DNA of 34,851 nucleotides, taken from the NCBI GenBank assembly GCA_011390755.1, contig JAABRU010000004.1, positions 1 to 34,851 on the forward strand. The letters are read 5' to 3'. The notes beneath the pieces are model-generated. The model was not told the origin of the DNA and made no database searches. It worked only from the letters and a program-made list of their open reading frames with translations. This document shows, one piece after another, positions 1 through 9,054 of the stretch. Origin of the DNA: Desulfobacteraceae bacterium (lineage in GTDB: Bacteria; Desulfobacterota; Desulfobacteria; Desulfobacterales; Desulfococcaceae). The position numbers and the translations under genes were made by a program. The stretch's first letter is position 1; each line of letters begins with the position of its first letter.

Positions 1-37
1 GACAACAGAAATCTAGAAGCCGGTTTTTCGCAGACAC

Positions 38-401
38 TTTCATATAAAACGGCCATGAACCATGACTCACAGCGAAGCATGAAAATAAACCGCAGAGACG
101 CACACCGTGCGTCTCTACAGGGGACTTTCATATAAACCGCCATGAACCGTGACTCACAGCGAAGCATGAAAATACACCGTAGAGACGCACGGTGTGCGTC
201 TCTGCAGCAGAGAAACGCACACCGCAGAGAGACGCACGCCGTGCGTCTCTACGGAAGGACTTTCATATAAACGGCCATGAACCGTGACCCACAGCGAAGC
301 ATGAAAGCTGCGCGGAGTGCGAAAATGAAGGCGGATGCCGGTTTTTCGCAGACACTTTCATATAAACGGGCATGAGCCATAGTTCACAACGAAGCATGAA
401 A
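38..401. repeat. Four copies of a ~46-bp TTTCAT...ATGAAA repeat
   Basis: Copies lie at 38-84, 126-171, 261-306 and 356-401. Each begins TTTCATATAAA and ends GCGAAGCATGAAA, so the outer 6 bp are inverted (TTTCAT/ATGAAA), and each contains a conserved centre CATGAACCGTGACTCACAG with a few substitutions. Two further copies sit at 9055-9249. The spacers between copies hold unrelated palindromes. This is a dispersed non-coding repeat; no open frame with a convincing ribosome site uses it. Confidence 0.85.
94..250. repeat. Palindromes of the GAGACGCAC/GTGCGTCTC type
   Basis: Three near-perfect palindromes built on GAGACGCACACCGTGCGTCTC-like arms lie at about 94-116, 181-203 and 225-250, separated by copies of the 46-bp repeat. 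They would form stable hairpins in RNA or single-stranded DNA. No gene is visible here. Confidence 0.75.
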
Positions 402-477
402 GTAGGTTGGGTTAGCGAAGCGTAACCCAACAATATCATATAGTTGTGTCGGGTTACGCTTCGCTGACCCGACCTAC
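402..477. repeat. Inverted repeat, GTAGGTTGGGTTAGCGAAGC type
   Basis: The left arm begins GTAGGTTGGGTTAGCGAAGC and the right arm is its imperfect reverse complement (GCTTCGCTGACCCGACCTAC), around a short AT-rich centre. From memory this is a dispersed palindrome type common in many proteobacteria and cyanobacteria. It abuts the preceding 46-bp repeat directly. Confidence 0.8.
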
Positions 478-567
478 GGTGACTGCGGCGACTCACAGGC
501 TGGCATAGGTGCCAGCCCCGACCTACGGTGACTGCGGCGACTCACAGGCTGGCATAGGTGCCAGCCC
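470..567. repeat. 49-bp tandem duplication
   Basis: The 49-bp unit at 470-518 (starting CGACCTACGG, ending GGTGCCAGCCC) is repeated immediately at 519-567 without visible change. The first copy overlaps the right arm of the neighbouring inverted repeat, so the duplication probably arose after that element was in place. Confidence 0.85.
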
Positions 568-570
568 GGA

Positions 571-645
571 ATTTGGAGCTTGCTGGCAGTGTGTGAGGCA
601 GAGCCTCACCCAATGCATTCCCGGGCGGAGCCCGGGAACGAGTCA
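571..645. repeat. Dispersed repeat G, copy 1
   Basis: It contains the hairpin GTGAGGCAGAGCCTCAC followed by TTCCCGGGCGGAGCCCGGGAA. A second copy lies in opposite orientation at 7869-7950, inside another element. It lies about 40 bp beyond the pilY1 stop (which is on the minus strand), so its hairpins could act as a transcript end for the pilus operon, although no T-run is obvious. Confidence 0.7.
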
Positions 646-685
646 GGTTGTGAGTTGTGTTTTATACCGGATCGTCTGTTTTCCC

Positions 686-3600
686 TCAGTTGCTCAGTTG
701 TCTCCACCACAGTTCAAAATAATTTTTGTTCATCAGCGGATCCTTTGCCACAACCCCGGCACCGGTAGAGGGGCTGGCGGTGCCTCCCACAGATTCTTCT
801 GTGCTGCCGACAGAGATGAGCAGTTTTGTTCCTTCTTCTGTCAGTACCAGTACGGGCTTGGAGGGAATGCCGCCGCCGAGGGTTGTACTTTTTCCGGAAT
901 CTCCTGTAAAATTAAGATCGGAAACAACTTCCCCGTTTTTATACCCCACGCCCCACAGTTTCCCGGTTCCGCCGATGGCGCAGGGATCGTCTGTTATGGG
1001 GGTAAAGGTGGTGACATAATACACACCGTAAAAAACCGTACCGTTGGAAAGCGGTTTTTCTCCGGCTGCCAGGTTAATATACCAGCCGTCGGAACTGGTG
1101 TAATCCACGGATGCGGAAGTCTGATTGGTAACATTGGTCATGGCGCTTTCCGTAACCGTAACCGTATCATGGTCGTCTTTCACCGCATAGATTTTGTCTG
1201 ATGTTTGAGCATCACAGGGATTTTCCCTGTCACCGGTTGTCATAAACACCAGGTCATAATTTTTTTCCAGGGTTACGGTCGGCGGATAGAAAAATTTTCT
1301 GTCTGCCGCCGTGGCTTTTGTGGTGTCCTGGGGTGCGGCGAACAGTATATGCGCCGTCCAGTTGTTGATATTATCATCGGTGTATTCTATGCCCTGGTCG
1401 GGATCCACCTTGCCGAAACGCCACATCTGTCCGCCTGCATCACCGATATATACCTTGTCAACAACACTGTATTCGTCGCTGTCGTTATCAACCGGAAAGG
1501 GCGCGCTGGGGAAACTGTAATCCATGGTTCCGGTTCCCGTATCTCCGCTGGTAAAACTTTTGATCAGTGCTCCGGTTTTTACATTGACCACAAACAGTGC
1601 CCGGCCTTTGCTGTTGTCGGCAGCATATCCGCCACCGATAAAGCAGGCGGCTGTGGGCAGGTTGTCATCACTCGGGATCGTGCTGTTTTCCATAACATTT
1701 CCGAAAGCCGGTTCGGACCAGCTTTCGCCCAGTTCGGAAAAACCGGTGGTGTTCTGATCAATCCACCATTTCAGGGTCGGTAAATCCGGTGTAGTGATAT
1801 CCAGGGCAAAAAAGCGGGTTCCGCCTTTTCTTTCCCCGCAGACCAGAATGGCCGTTTCCCCCGGATCCACATATCCGTTATATTTCACATCTTCAGAAAT
1901 CCAGACCTTGGGACTTCCATCCACATAAAACTGGTGCCCCTGATCACTGAGCATCAGTCCCAGGCGGGAAAGCTGATCGTTGGGGATAAAGGCCCAGGCT
2001 TCTTTTCCGTCCGAATCTTTCACCGCATGGAGCATACCGTCATTGGCCGCATATAATACCCGGATTTTATCAATATTACCGTCCGAGTCTGTGTAGCGTA
2101 CCACAACAGGTTCACTGTGGAGAATATCACCGGTGATGACAGCCCGGTTGTTTCCGCTGTTGTTTTCCACATCCGCGCCGCGGACATAATTGATGATCTG
2201 ATCAGCCGTATAAGTGATACTGCCCACCGTCATAGTGCCCACAGCGTTTTTCACCTCCGTGCTTGCGGTGTTAAAATCTGTCAGTGTTTTGGAAGTTCCG
2301 ATATGGGTGTAAATCGTCCGGTCATCGCTGGCATCGCTGGGCGTTTCCAGTCCGTTATCCATAAAATTGGATTTTGCGGCATCTGCCCAGTCCATAATCT
2401 GCCAGAAAGGTGTGGCAGAATCTTTCAGGGCACCGTTGATTTCGGTGGCAACGTTTCCGGAGGCATCCGTAATCTGCAGATCGTTATTCAGACCGAACTT
2501 GGTCAGATTGCCTTCCCAGAAATTCTGTTCTTTGGGTTTAAAGAAGGCCATATAAATGGTATTGCCGCTGGTGGTACGGGTAACGGGCACAACCGGGGCG
2601 GTGAAGGTGTTGGTTCTGGAAAGAATTTTGGAAATAATTTCCAGCAGTTTTGCCGCCAGTTCCTCCGGGTAATTGGCTGTGGCATGATAGTTCCCGTATT
2701 CGGCATTGGATGTGTCCGTCAGGTTTTTATAGCCGTTTCCGTTGTTGGAGGCATTGATGAGATAGGCATTGCTGGCCTCATTTCCCATAAATCCCACCGT
2801 ATAGGTCATGACATTCTGAAATCCTTCCACATATCCCACAATATCATTTTCATAGAGATAGGTGGCGATGTCATCCAGGTAGCTGGAGCCGTTATATCTC
2901 ATGGGAATGCTGAGTGTACCCGTGTCCAGGGCAAGCGTCCCCCAATTGGCTTCGCTGCTGTAATCTATACTGTCTAATCCGTCCCCGTCATAATCAGAAA
3001 GATTATCCGGTTCGGATGAGGAACCGATGGACAGATCTTCGGAAGACAGCCCCGGACTGACAACAATGGCAAAATTGTCGGCACATTTCCCTTCCGGCGT
3101 ATCCAGGCCGGAGGAGTTGGATTCAAAATATCCCCCGATACTGGCCAGACCTTCTGCCAAAGGGGAGTAGGTGACAGTTCCCATATTGTTTACATTGTTC
3201 ACATAGGCTGAATCCAGCATGTCTTCAAAACTCATACCGATGGATGTATCCCAGTAGTCATCTTTAAAGGGTTGCACACTGGATGCCCCGTTGGTATTGG
3301 ATGCAAAATTATAAATACCCAGACGCGCCTTGTTTTCAAGTACTTTGGCCGCCAGCAATACCGCATACTTGGCCCAGTAAAAGCGGCTTTTGTTGGGTAG
3401 GTCCGAGCCGTTTCCGGTATATTCCCCGCTGAAAAACAGCCAGTTGAGATAGTTGGTGGCATACAGAAACTCATCGGCCCCGTCAATAATGCCGTAGGCA
3501 TCTTTGGTGGAACTGGCTGCCATTGGCAATGTGATGGTTTTGCCGTTAAAGGTAAAGGTTCCGGCTCCTTTGACACCTGTTTCTTTCCAGCCGTTATTAT

Positions 3601-5080
3601 AGCTGTCTATGGTCAGATCATCCAGCACTTTTACGATGTAATAATAACCGCCCTGACTGTCAATGGCATAACCCAGTTCATTAAAAAAACCGTCCACACC
3701 GTCTGTAGGGGCGACAACCCCCACACCTTCCGGGGCACTGCCCAGACTGCCGGAAGCTGCGGAAGAAGCGGAATCCGAATCTGCGGATTCTGTATAAGAA
3801 CCTTCGGAAGAATCACCGCCGCCGCCGGTGCCGCCCATTGAACTGACAGAGCCGGAACCGGATATGGAACTGATGACGGCTGTTGAAGCTCCTCCGCCAT
3901 TGTTTATGGTTTCGTTTTGGTTAAATGTCCCCCCCCCGCTGACTTCAACAGTAATGGAAGTCGGCGGACTTCCGGTAACAGTTTTGACTGTACCGCTTGT
4001 ACCTGAACTTTCGCCTGTTATCGTATTTCCTGCTATAAATTCTTTTTTGTTTTTCTCATTCACACTTGTTAAATTCAATGTGTATGTAACCGGCCCGGCA
4101 GAACCGTAAGTAAAACTGGCAGTAGCCGTCTGCCCGTCCGGGTTGGTTACAGTGATTGTTACTGCTCCGCTGCCTGCCGGTACCACGCAGACAATGGAGG
4201 TACTTGAACTGGAAGAAACGGTAGCATCTGTCGTACCGAATTTCACGGTTGCACCGTTTACAAAATTGCTTCCGCTTATTGTTACAGTTTCACCGGCCGC
4301 AGCCGTAGTCGGGCTGATGGATGTAATTGTCGGTGCAGGTGTGGGGACAACAAATTCATATCCGCCTGTCTTCTGACCCGCGCTGCCGTCCGAATTAGTT
4401 ACAGTAACCGTAACAGCACCGGCACTGGCGGCAGGGGTATCGCAGGTGATTGTCGTAGCATTGACAAATGTTACATTTTCTGCGTCCAAAGTACCGAATT
4501 TTACTGTGGCTCCGTCGGCAAAATTGGTTCCGGTAATGGTAACCGGATCGCCGCCTGCTGTGGTTCCGCTGGCCGGTTCAACTTTTTCAACTGTTACAGG
4601 TATGGCTCCGTACACATAGGCATCCGGCTTGGTGGCTGTCTGATCCCCCACTGTGACCGAAACAGTCACAGTTGCTGCTCCTGCATCTGTCATAGAAGGC
4701 GTGCGGCAGGTAATCTCTGAATCTGAAACCACTGTCACATTCGTAGCGGCTGCATCTCCGAATGTAACCGTTGCATCGCTGGCAAAATTTTTACCTGTAA
4801 TGGTCACATCGGTTCCCCCGGCTTCCGCACCGTTTCCGGGATCAACATCGCTGACAAGCACACCGCTCAGATAATCTTTTGTATTGTCATAATTCTGATG
4901 CCAGGTCACATGCTTCATTTCAAAACCGTTTTCCAGCAGGAGAACGATATTGGGTTTGACCTCATCCGATTCCGTATTGCCGAAAACACAGGTATCATCT
5001 GCCAGTGCAAAACCCTGCACAAAGGTCGAAAAACAGAAAAATACCAGAATCATAACAGATAAACATTTATTTTTTCTCAT
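686..5080 (-). CDS. pilY1: PilY1-like type IV pilus tip-associated adhesin with three TIG domains
   Basis: The protein has 1464 residues and starts at an ATG preceded by AGAGGAGGCAATT. A signal peptide covers residues 1-28 (cut after ALA). Residues 43-70 (PNIVLLLENG...WHQNYDN) match the start of the von Willebrand-like N-terminal region of PilY1. Three IPT/TIG immunoglobulin-like domains follow (about 76-158, 162-243 and 247-327), then a Ser/Gly-rich linker (about 400-450). The rest of the N-terminal domain resumes near 465. The C-terminal PilY1 beta-propeller runs from about 980 (GDILHSEPVVV) to the end, with a calcium-loop-like VDNDSDEYSVVD. PilY1 family proteins sit at the pilus tip with minor pilins and act in adhesion and retraction control. 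It is the last gene of the pilin operon, 35 bp after pilX. The family call is firm; the ligand is unknown. Confidence 0.93.
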   Translation of the reverse strand: MRKNKCLSVMILVFFCFSTFVQGFALADDTCVFGNTESDEVKPNIVLLLENGFEMKHVTWHQNYDNTKDYLSGVLVSDVDPGNGAEAGGTDVTITGKNFASDATVTFGDAAATNVTVVSDSEITCRTPSMTDAGAATVTVSVTVGDQTATKPDAYVYGAIPVTVEKVEPASGTTAGGDPVTITGTNFADGATVKFGTLDAENVTFVNATTITCDTPAASAGAVTVTVTNSDGSAGQKTGGYEFVVPTPAPTITSISPTTAAAGETVTISGSNFVNGATVKFGTTDATVSSSSSTSIVCVVPAGSGAVTITVTNPDGQTATASFTYGSAGPVTYTLNLTSVNEKNKKEFIAGNTITGESSGTSGTVKTVTGSPPTSITVEVSGGGTFNQNETINNGGGASTAVISSISGSGSVSSMGGTGGGGDSSEGSYTESADSDSASSAASGSLGSAPEGVGVVAPTDGVDGFFNELGYAIDSQGGYYYIVKVLDDLTIDSYNNGWKETGVKGAGTFTFNGKTITLPMAASSTKDAYGIIDGADEFLYATNYLNWLFFSGEYTGNGSDLPNKSRFYWAKYAVLLAAKVLENKARLGIYNFASNTNGASSVQPFKDDYWDTSIGMSFEDMLDSAYVNNVNNMGTVTYSPLAEGLASIGGYFESNSSGLDTPEGKCADNFAIVVSPGLSSEDLSIGSSSEPDNLSDYDGDGLDSIDYSSEANWGTLALDTGTLSIPMRYNGSSYLDDIATYLYENDIVGYVEGFQNVMTYTVGFMGNEASNAYLINASNNGNGYKNLTDTSNAEYGNYHATANYPEELAAKLLEIISKILSRTNTFTAPVVPVTRTTSGNTIYMAFFKPKEQNFWEGNLTKFGLNNDLQITDASGNVATEINGALKDSATPFWQIMDWADAAKSNFMDNGLETPSDASDDRTIYTHIGTSKTLTDFNTASTEVKNAVGTMTVGSITYTADQIINYVRGADVENNSGNNRAVITGDILHSEPVVVRYTDSDGNIDKIRVLYAANDGMLHAVKDSDGKEAWAFIPNDQLSRLGLMLSDQGHQFYVDGSPKVWISEDVKYNGYVDPGETAILVCGERKGGTRFFALDITTPDLPTLKWWIDQNTTGFSELGESWSEPAFGNVMENSTIPSDDNLPTAACFIGGGYAADNSKGRALFVVNVKTGALIKSFTSGDTGTGTMDYSFPSAPFPVDNDSDEYSVVDKVYIGDAGGQMWRFGKVDPDQGIEYTDDNINNWTAHILFAAPQDTTKATAADRKFFYPPTVTLEKNYDLVFMTTGDRENPCDAQTSDKIYAVKDDHDTVTVTESAMTNVTNQTSASVDYTSSDGWYINLAAGEKPLSNGTVFYGVYYVTTFTPITDDPCAIGGTGKLWGVGYKNGEVVSDLNFTGDSGKSTTLGGGIPSKPVLVLTEEGTKLLISVGSTEESVGGTASPSTGAGVVAKDPLMNKNYFELWWRQLSN

Positions 5081-5115
5081 AATTGCCTCCTCTGATGTAT
5101 ATAATTAAAAAAATG

Positions 5116-5664
5116 CTATAAACCGATTCTGTAAAAGCCCTGCTGAATTTTTGTTTTGGAACCCAGATCCGTGGTTATTTTAAAAAAACCTTCGCTTGTT
5201 GATTCATACCTGTGGGCAGAATAGGAACCCACGGAAAAACCCGACCCCCTGGGCGGAGCTTTTTTGGTGCCCTCGGAATCCAGATACACAACCTGCCCCC
5301 GGAAAGCCTGATTGCAGGGGGGATTTCCGTCCAGGCAGAAATACTGATCCGAACCGATGGTGACGGTATTGGCCGAAGTGGTTTTGGTTGCATCTTTTGC
5401 TGCATCCGCATCATCCGGAAACTCCATTATTTCATCTGTATTGTTGAAATTATACAGCTCCGGATGACCCGCCACATAGGCCCGGCTTGCCTCTGTGGTA
5501 AAAAAAGCCAGTTTGCCCAGCCGGTCATTACCGGCAATTTTCAGCTCTGTCATGGTATTGGAAATGGCCATAATACCGAGCAGGGTAAGGGATACCAGGG
5601 CAATCATGGCAATAAACAAAGCCGAACCCTTCTGATTATTCACAGGATTTATTTTTATCTTCAT
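5116..5664 (-). CDS. pilX: PilX-like minor pilin / pilus assembly protein
   Basis: The protein has 182 residues, with GGGAGGAGGTCC upstream of the ATG. The N-terminus has the PilX pattern: a short basic leader, NQKG then SALFIAMIALVSLTLLG, a hydrophobic helix with Gly at the prepilin-peptidase position, followed by a TELKIAGN segment. A cysteine pair (FCLDGNPPC, roughly residues 108-115) could form the loop disulphide seen in minor pilins. Family knowledge: PilX joins the FimT/PilV/PilW complex that primes assembly and presents PilY1. It lies between pilV (20 bp upstream) and pilY1 (35 bp downstream). Sequence identity to named PilX was not measured; position and N-terminus carry the call. 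Confidence 0.85.
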   Translation of the reverse strand: MKIKINPVNNQKGSALFIAMIALVSLTLLGIMAISNTMTELKIAGNDRLGKLAFFTTEASRAYVAGHPELYNFNNTDEIMEFPDDADAAKDATKTTSANTVTIGSDQYFCLDGNPPCNQAFRGQVVYLDSEGTKKAPPRGSGFSVGSYSAHRYESTSEGFFKITTDLGSKTKIQQGFYRIGL

Positions 5665-5684
5665 ATTCAGGACCTCCTCCCTTA

Positions 5685-6107
5685 TCAGTCAATCATGGGA
5701 ATGACATGACGCATTGTAAATGTTTTATCCGCGCCTTTGTCATCTTTCCAGGTAACTGTCATCAGCACCAGTTTGACATCCACCCCCAAACCGGTGACAC
5801 TTGTTGTGGTATCCGTATTTTCCGAAACATCTATGGTGACGGTATATTTGCCGTCATCATAAATTTCCTGATCGGTTCCGGTGCTGATGCTGCCGTAATT
5901 CCTTGCCAGCAATTCTTCCAACTGATCCATCGCAACCGTACTTGCCTCGGTAAGTTCCCTGGCCTGGGCATCTCCGCTGATGGAAGACAACTGCATAATC
6001 CCGATGGCCAGCAGACCGACACTGAGGACAACGGTGGCAATCAGCACATCCAGCAGGGTAAAGCCTTTTTCATTTTTATGTATATGCCTGTTTTCTGAAA
6101 GTTTCAT
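5685..6107 (-). CDS. pilV: PilV-like minor pilin
   Basis: The protein has 140 residues. The start is placed at 6107, where AAGGAGACACACA precedes the ATG; an upstream in-frame ATG at 6143 has no such site and would bury the leader. The leader NEKG is cut before FTLLDVLIATVVLSVGLLAIG, the type III signal of class IVa pilins, here with Asp at mature position 5 where most pilins carry Glu. PilV proteins commonly have this LLDVLIA variant. The remainder is a short beta-rich domain (TVTIDVSENT...). It lies 37 bp after pilW and 20 bp before pilX, in the same operon. Confidence 0.87.
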   Translation of the reverse strand: MKLSENRHIHKNEKGFTLLDVLIATVVLSVGLLAIGIMQLSSISGDAQARELTEASTVAMDQLEELLARNYGSISTGTDQEIYDDGKYTVTIDVSENTDTTTSVTGLGVDVKLVLMTVTWKDDKGADKTFTMRHVIPMID

Positions 6108-6144
6108 TGTGTGTCTCCTTGTGAAAATTTGTAAAACTGTCATA

Positions 6145-7014
6145 TTATTGAATGCCGAGATTTCTGCATTTGATGGTCGTTATCAGAAGTCTTCTGCGGA
6201 AAGTATCATTAAAAGGGCCGACCGTACCGCAGTCTATTACGTCAGGAGGAGAAGTCGGTGTCTGCAGATCATAGCATTTTCCATCTGCTTCGCGGACACC
6301 AGCCATATCATAGGTATTGGTATCCGGCATTTCACGAATATCTCTTTTGGTTCTGCCCAGAATGGCAATCCGAATGGTTCTTACATTAGACCTCTGGGTT
6401 GCCGACAGACGGGAACCGCCGTTATCAATCAGATTGCCTGCTCCGTCAAAATAGGTAAAACGTATTCCCTGAATAAATTCGGCAAAGGGCAGCAGTCCAC
6501 TGCAAGTAAGGTCAGTAGGACAGGTCTTTCGCCTCAAAACCAGTTTCTCAAAATTGGCGGAAGGACTGTCTATCATGCCGTCCTCATCTGCATCATCGGC
6601 AGGATCAAAGGCATAGATCACATTTTCATTGGGCCCGTCTGTGCTACCATCCGGGTCAACTTTAGAATCATCAGAAGTATCACCAGGGGTTCCGTTGTCA
6701 TCATAAACATAAACGGTTCCGTCTGTAAGACATATATCCATACTAAACTGTATATAACCCGGCCCGGCTTCGATAAGCCTGGCTCCGGCTGTTCTTCCCA
6801 GACTCTGATCATGACCGGCCAGACGGATTTCACTTGCCATAATGTGCATGGCCGCCCGGATATTCTGCTGCATTTCGGTGATCTGCTTCTGGGTAATCTG
6901 GGATTTTTCCTGTGAGGCAAAGGTCATATAAATTGCCATCATTATAAATACAGATATCAGCACCGCAACCATCAGCTCTATCAGGGTAAAACCTTTATTG
7001 TATAATTTTTTCAT
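6145..7014 (-). CDS. pilW: PilW-like minor pilin
   Basis: The protein has 289 residues with a GGGGGGATCAG site before the ATG. The leader NKG is cut before FTLIELMVAVLISVFIMMAIY, a standard prepilin signal with Glu5, followed by the long amphipathic helix of pseudopilins (QKQITEMQQNIRAAMHIMAS). PilW proteins are the largest of the minor pilins and this size fits. An Asp-rich stretch (DNGTPGDTSDDSKVDPDG, about residues 104-121) looks like a calcium-binding insert. It is 12 bp downstream of the fimT/gspH-like gene and expressed with it. Confidence is high for a type IV minor pilin and good for PilW specifically. Confidence 0.88.
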   Translation of the reverse strand: MKKLYNKGFTLIELMVAVLISVFIMMAIYMTFASQEKSQITQKQITEMQQNIRAAMHIMASEIRLAGHDQSLGRTAGARLIEAGPGYIQFSMDICLTDGTVYVYDDNGTPGDTSDDSKVDPDGSTDGPNENVIYAFDPADDADEDGMIDSPSANFEKLVLRRKTCPTDLTCSGLLPFAEFIQGIRFTYFDGAGNLIDNGGSRLSATQRSNVRTIRIAILGRTKRDIREMPDTNTYDMAGVREADGKCYDLQTPTSPPDVIDCGTVGPFNDTFRRRLLITTIKCRNLGIQ

Positions 7015-7026
7015 CTGATCCCCCCT

Positions 7027-7569
7027 CTATTCCCAGTCACTGCCGGTCCATTTTTTTATGGTGACATTACCGGCGTTTGAATTCAAACCCACCGCGTAAG
7101 AATTGTTTTGATTGTTGGAAAGATATACATAACCCAATGAACCGCCGGAACGCATCCCCCTGCTGTCAAATGTGACCCTGCTTCCGGAAAAAGTGACATT
7201 GCCTGTGCCGAATGAAGAACCGACGGGACTGCTGGCCGCCCCATGCCCGTATCCGACACCGCTGCCGTAAGTGTTCAGGTTTATTGTTTCCACAGTAATA
7301 TCGTCTGCATCATCCAAAGTGCCGTTCACCGAATCAATAAGACTGTATGTACCACCCGAGGTGTTAAAAGTTACCCGCCAGTCCCTGTTTTTGCTGATGG
7401 CCCCCATTTTGGCTCTCTGCATGGTATTATACAAATCATTTGCCGCATCTTTTAACTGGGTGTTGGCCTTCCATACAGAAAAATTGGGAATCGCAACCAC
7501 CATCAGCACTGCCAGAATACCAAAAGCCACTATCAGTTCCACCAAAGTAAATCCTGATTTATTTTTCAT
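7027..7569 (-). CDS. fimT: FimT/GspH-like minor pilin
   Basis: The protein has 180 residues from the ATG at 7569, preceded by AGAAGGAGGAGATAATT. A longer frame upstream (to 7668) lacks a ribosome site and would misplace the leader. Cleavage at KSG before FTLVELIVAFGILAVLMVVA, then LKDAANDLYNTMQRAKMGAI, is the GspH/FimT pattern of a pseudopilin with an early helix and a beta-domain rich in Gly, Ser and Asn. It is the first gene of the five-gene minor pilin operon, so the operon promoter should lie in the AT-rich 7570-7790 stretch; I could not pick a single promoter. FimT and GspH cannot be told apart by eye. Confidence 0.85.
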   Translation of the reverse strand: MKNKSGFTLVELIVAFGILAVLMVVAIPNFSVWKANTQLKDAANDLYNTMQRAKMGAISKNRDWRVTFNTSGGTYSLIDSVNGTLDDADDITVETINLNTYGSGVGYGHGAASSPVGSSFGTGNVTFSGSRVTFDSRGMRSGGSLGYVYLSNNQNNSYAVGLNSNAGNVTIKKWTGSDWE

Positions 7570-7798
7570 AATTATCTCCTCCTTCTGTAAAATATATCCT
7601 TCAAGTATTATGCCATAATGCTGAAAATATTTTTTTATACGGTGAAAACTGTATAGAATAAAAAACAATCATCCGTTTTTATAACAAATTAAATAAAAAA
7701 ATATTTCTTCATAAATAAAGACAGCCAAATGCAGATATAATCCCGGATATAATCAAAGATGAATTTCATATATAAAATTCTTTAATAGCAGGGTGCAT

Positions 7799-8053
7799 CC
7801 CAATGTCATTGACTTAAGACTCCCCTTCCTTGAGGGAGGGGCAGGGGGAGGGTGAAAAAGGTCTTTCAACTCGTTCCCAGGCTCTGCCTGGGAACGCATG
7901 GGATGAGGCTCTGCCTCACACACTCCCAGCGGCGGAGCCTGAAAATTTGGGACTCTGAAATAATGCAGAAAAATACTGCCAAACGACCCGACTGAGCCCG
8001 CCGAAGTCTTTCAGTTTGGCACTCCGTAATTTTCTAAAGTAAATGACATTGGG
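7799..8053. mobile_element. MITE-like element, family A copy 1, with an inner repeat G
   Basis: The ends are inverted: CCCAATGTCATTGACTTAAG on the left and the complement CCCAATGTCATTTACTTTAG on the right. Inside are the G-rich stretch shared by family A (a GAGGGAGGGGCAGGGGGAGG segment near 7830-7850), repeat G copy 2 (7869-7950), and TTTCAGTTTGGCACTCCG, which also appears near 19921 and, inverted, near 23190. No reading frame is present, so it is non-autonomous. Unlike the other copies its 10-bp flanks do not match. It separates the pilin operon from the divergent secreted protein gene. Confidence 0.75.
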
Positions 8054-8171
8054 AAAAAAGTTGCAGTAATGCAAAAAAAGAAGTACAATTATTTATATGA
8101 ATCATATTAGGTACAGTTATTGCATAATTTCGGACAACAGGAATAAACACTTTAAAGAAATGAGGTGCGGT

Positions 8172-8978
8172 ATGCAAGTAAAAATTGTAAAAAGAATTGT
8201 GCAGATATGTATGTTGGGACTGGTCTTCTTTCCCTTTGCGGCATGGGGGCTGGAAAACGGAGACTTTGAAAGCGGGGAGACAGGATGGTATAAAAACATG
8301 AAATGTCCGGGAAATCAATCCGTTTATCCGGGAGTCAGTGTCCAGAGTAACAGCACCCTTTTTCCAGCGGTAGACAACACCAGCACCAAAACAGCAGTTT
8401 ATTATGGAAGAGTCGGTTATGACTGCAAAGAGACAGATGCATATTTAAAACAAACGATTACAATCCCTTCGGATGCAACATCTTTAAAATTTTATTATAA
8501 GGTATCACAACCCCCTTTATCATTGGGTTTGACCTCAACATCTTTCAAAGTCAAACTAATGGAAGCAGAAACTTCAAATCCTGTGGCAGAACTGTTTACT
8601 TTAACAAACAGCACTGTAGTTGACTGGAAACAGCCGGACCAGGAAATAAATGTCAGTTCATATGCTGGTCAGACTTATGATTTTTATTTTCAATTCAGCG
8701 TAACCGGTACAACGAACTATCAGGAAGCATTTTTCTTATTGGATAATATATCCTTTGTAACAGGTCCCTCCGACCCCGTCCCCGGCAACATCAACGGAGA
8801 CACAGAAAACAAGGTTGATCTGGCGGATGCCATTCTCTCTTTGCAGATTCTTGCCGGTGTTGATACCGGAACTGCCACAATCGTAAAGGAAAATGACGCA
8901 GATGCCAACGGTGTCATCGGCCTGGAAAACCCCATCTACATACTCCAGAAAGTGGCCGGGCTCCGGACAGAAGGATAA
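8172..8978 (+). CDS. Secreted protein with N-terminal beta-sandwich-like region and C-terminal dockerin-like domain
   Basis: The protein has 268 residues. ATG 8172 is chosen because GAGGTGCGG precedes it and it opens directly into a signal peptide (basic MQVKIVKR, then IVQICMLGLVFFPFAAWG). The mature part starts ENGDFESGETGWY, a pattern typical of carbohydrate-binding-like jelly-roll domains, and continues as beta-rich sequence to about residue 200. The last 60 residues (from GNINGDTENKVDLADAILSLQIL to NDADANGVIGLENPIYILQKV) hold two calcium-loop/helix repeats of dockerin type I style. Non-cellulosomal bacteria often carry such domains on surface proteins, so a cellulosome is not implied. It is divergent from the pilus operon. 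Function unknown. Confidence 0.8.
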   Translation: MQVKIVKRIVQICMLGLVFFPFAAWGLENGDFESGETGWYKNMKCPGNQSVYPGVSVQSNSTLFPAVDNTSTKTAVYYGRVGYDCKETDAYLKQTITIPSDATSLKFYYKVSQPPLSLGLTSTSFKVKLMEAETSNPVAELFTLTNSTVVDWKQPDQEINVSSYAGQTYDFYFQFSVTGTTNYQEAFFLLDNISFVTGPSDPVPGNINGDTENKVDLADAILSLQILAGVDTGTATIVKENDADANGVIGLENPIYILQKVAGLRTEG

Positions 8979-9054
8979 GAAATATCCCTGAAATAAAAAC
9001 ATTCCCCCCTTAAAATTATTAATACCTGTAAAATTTATTATGGGTGTAATTATT

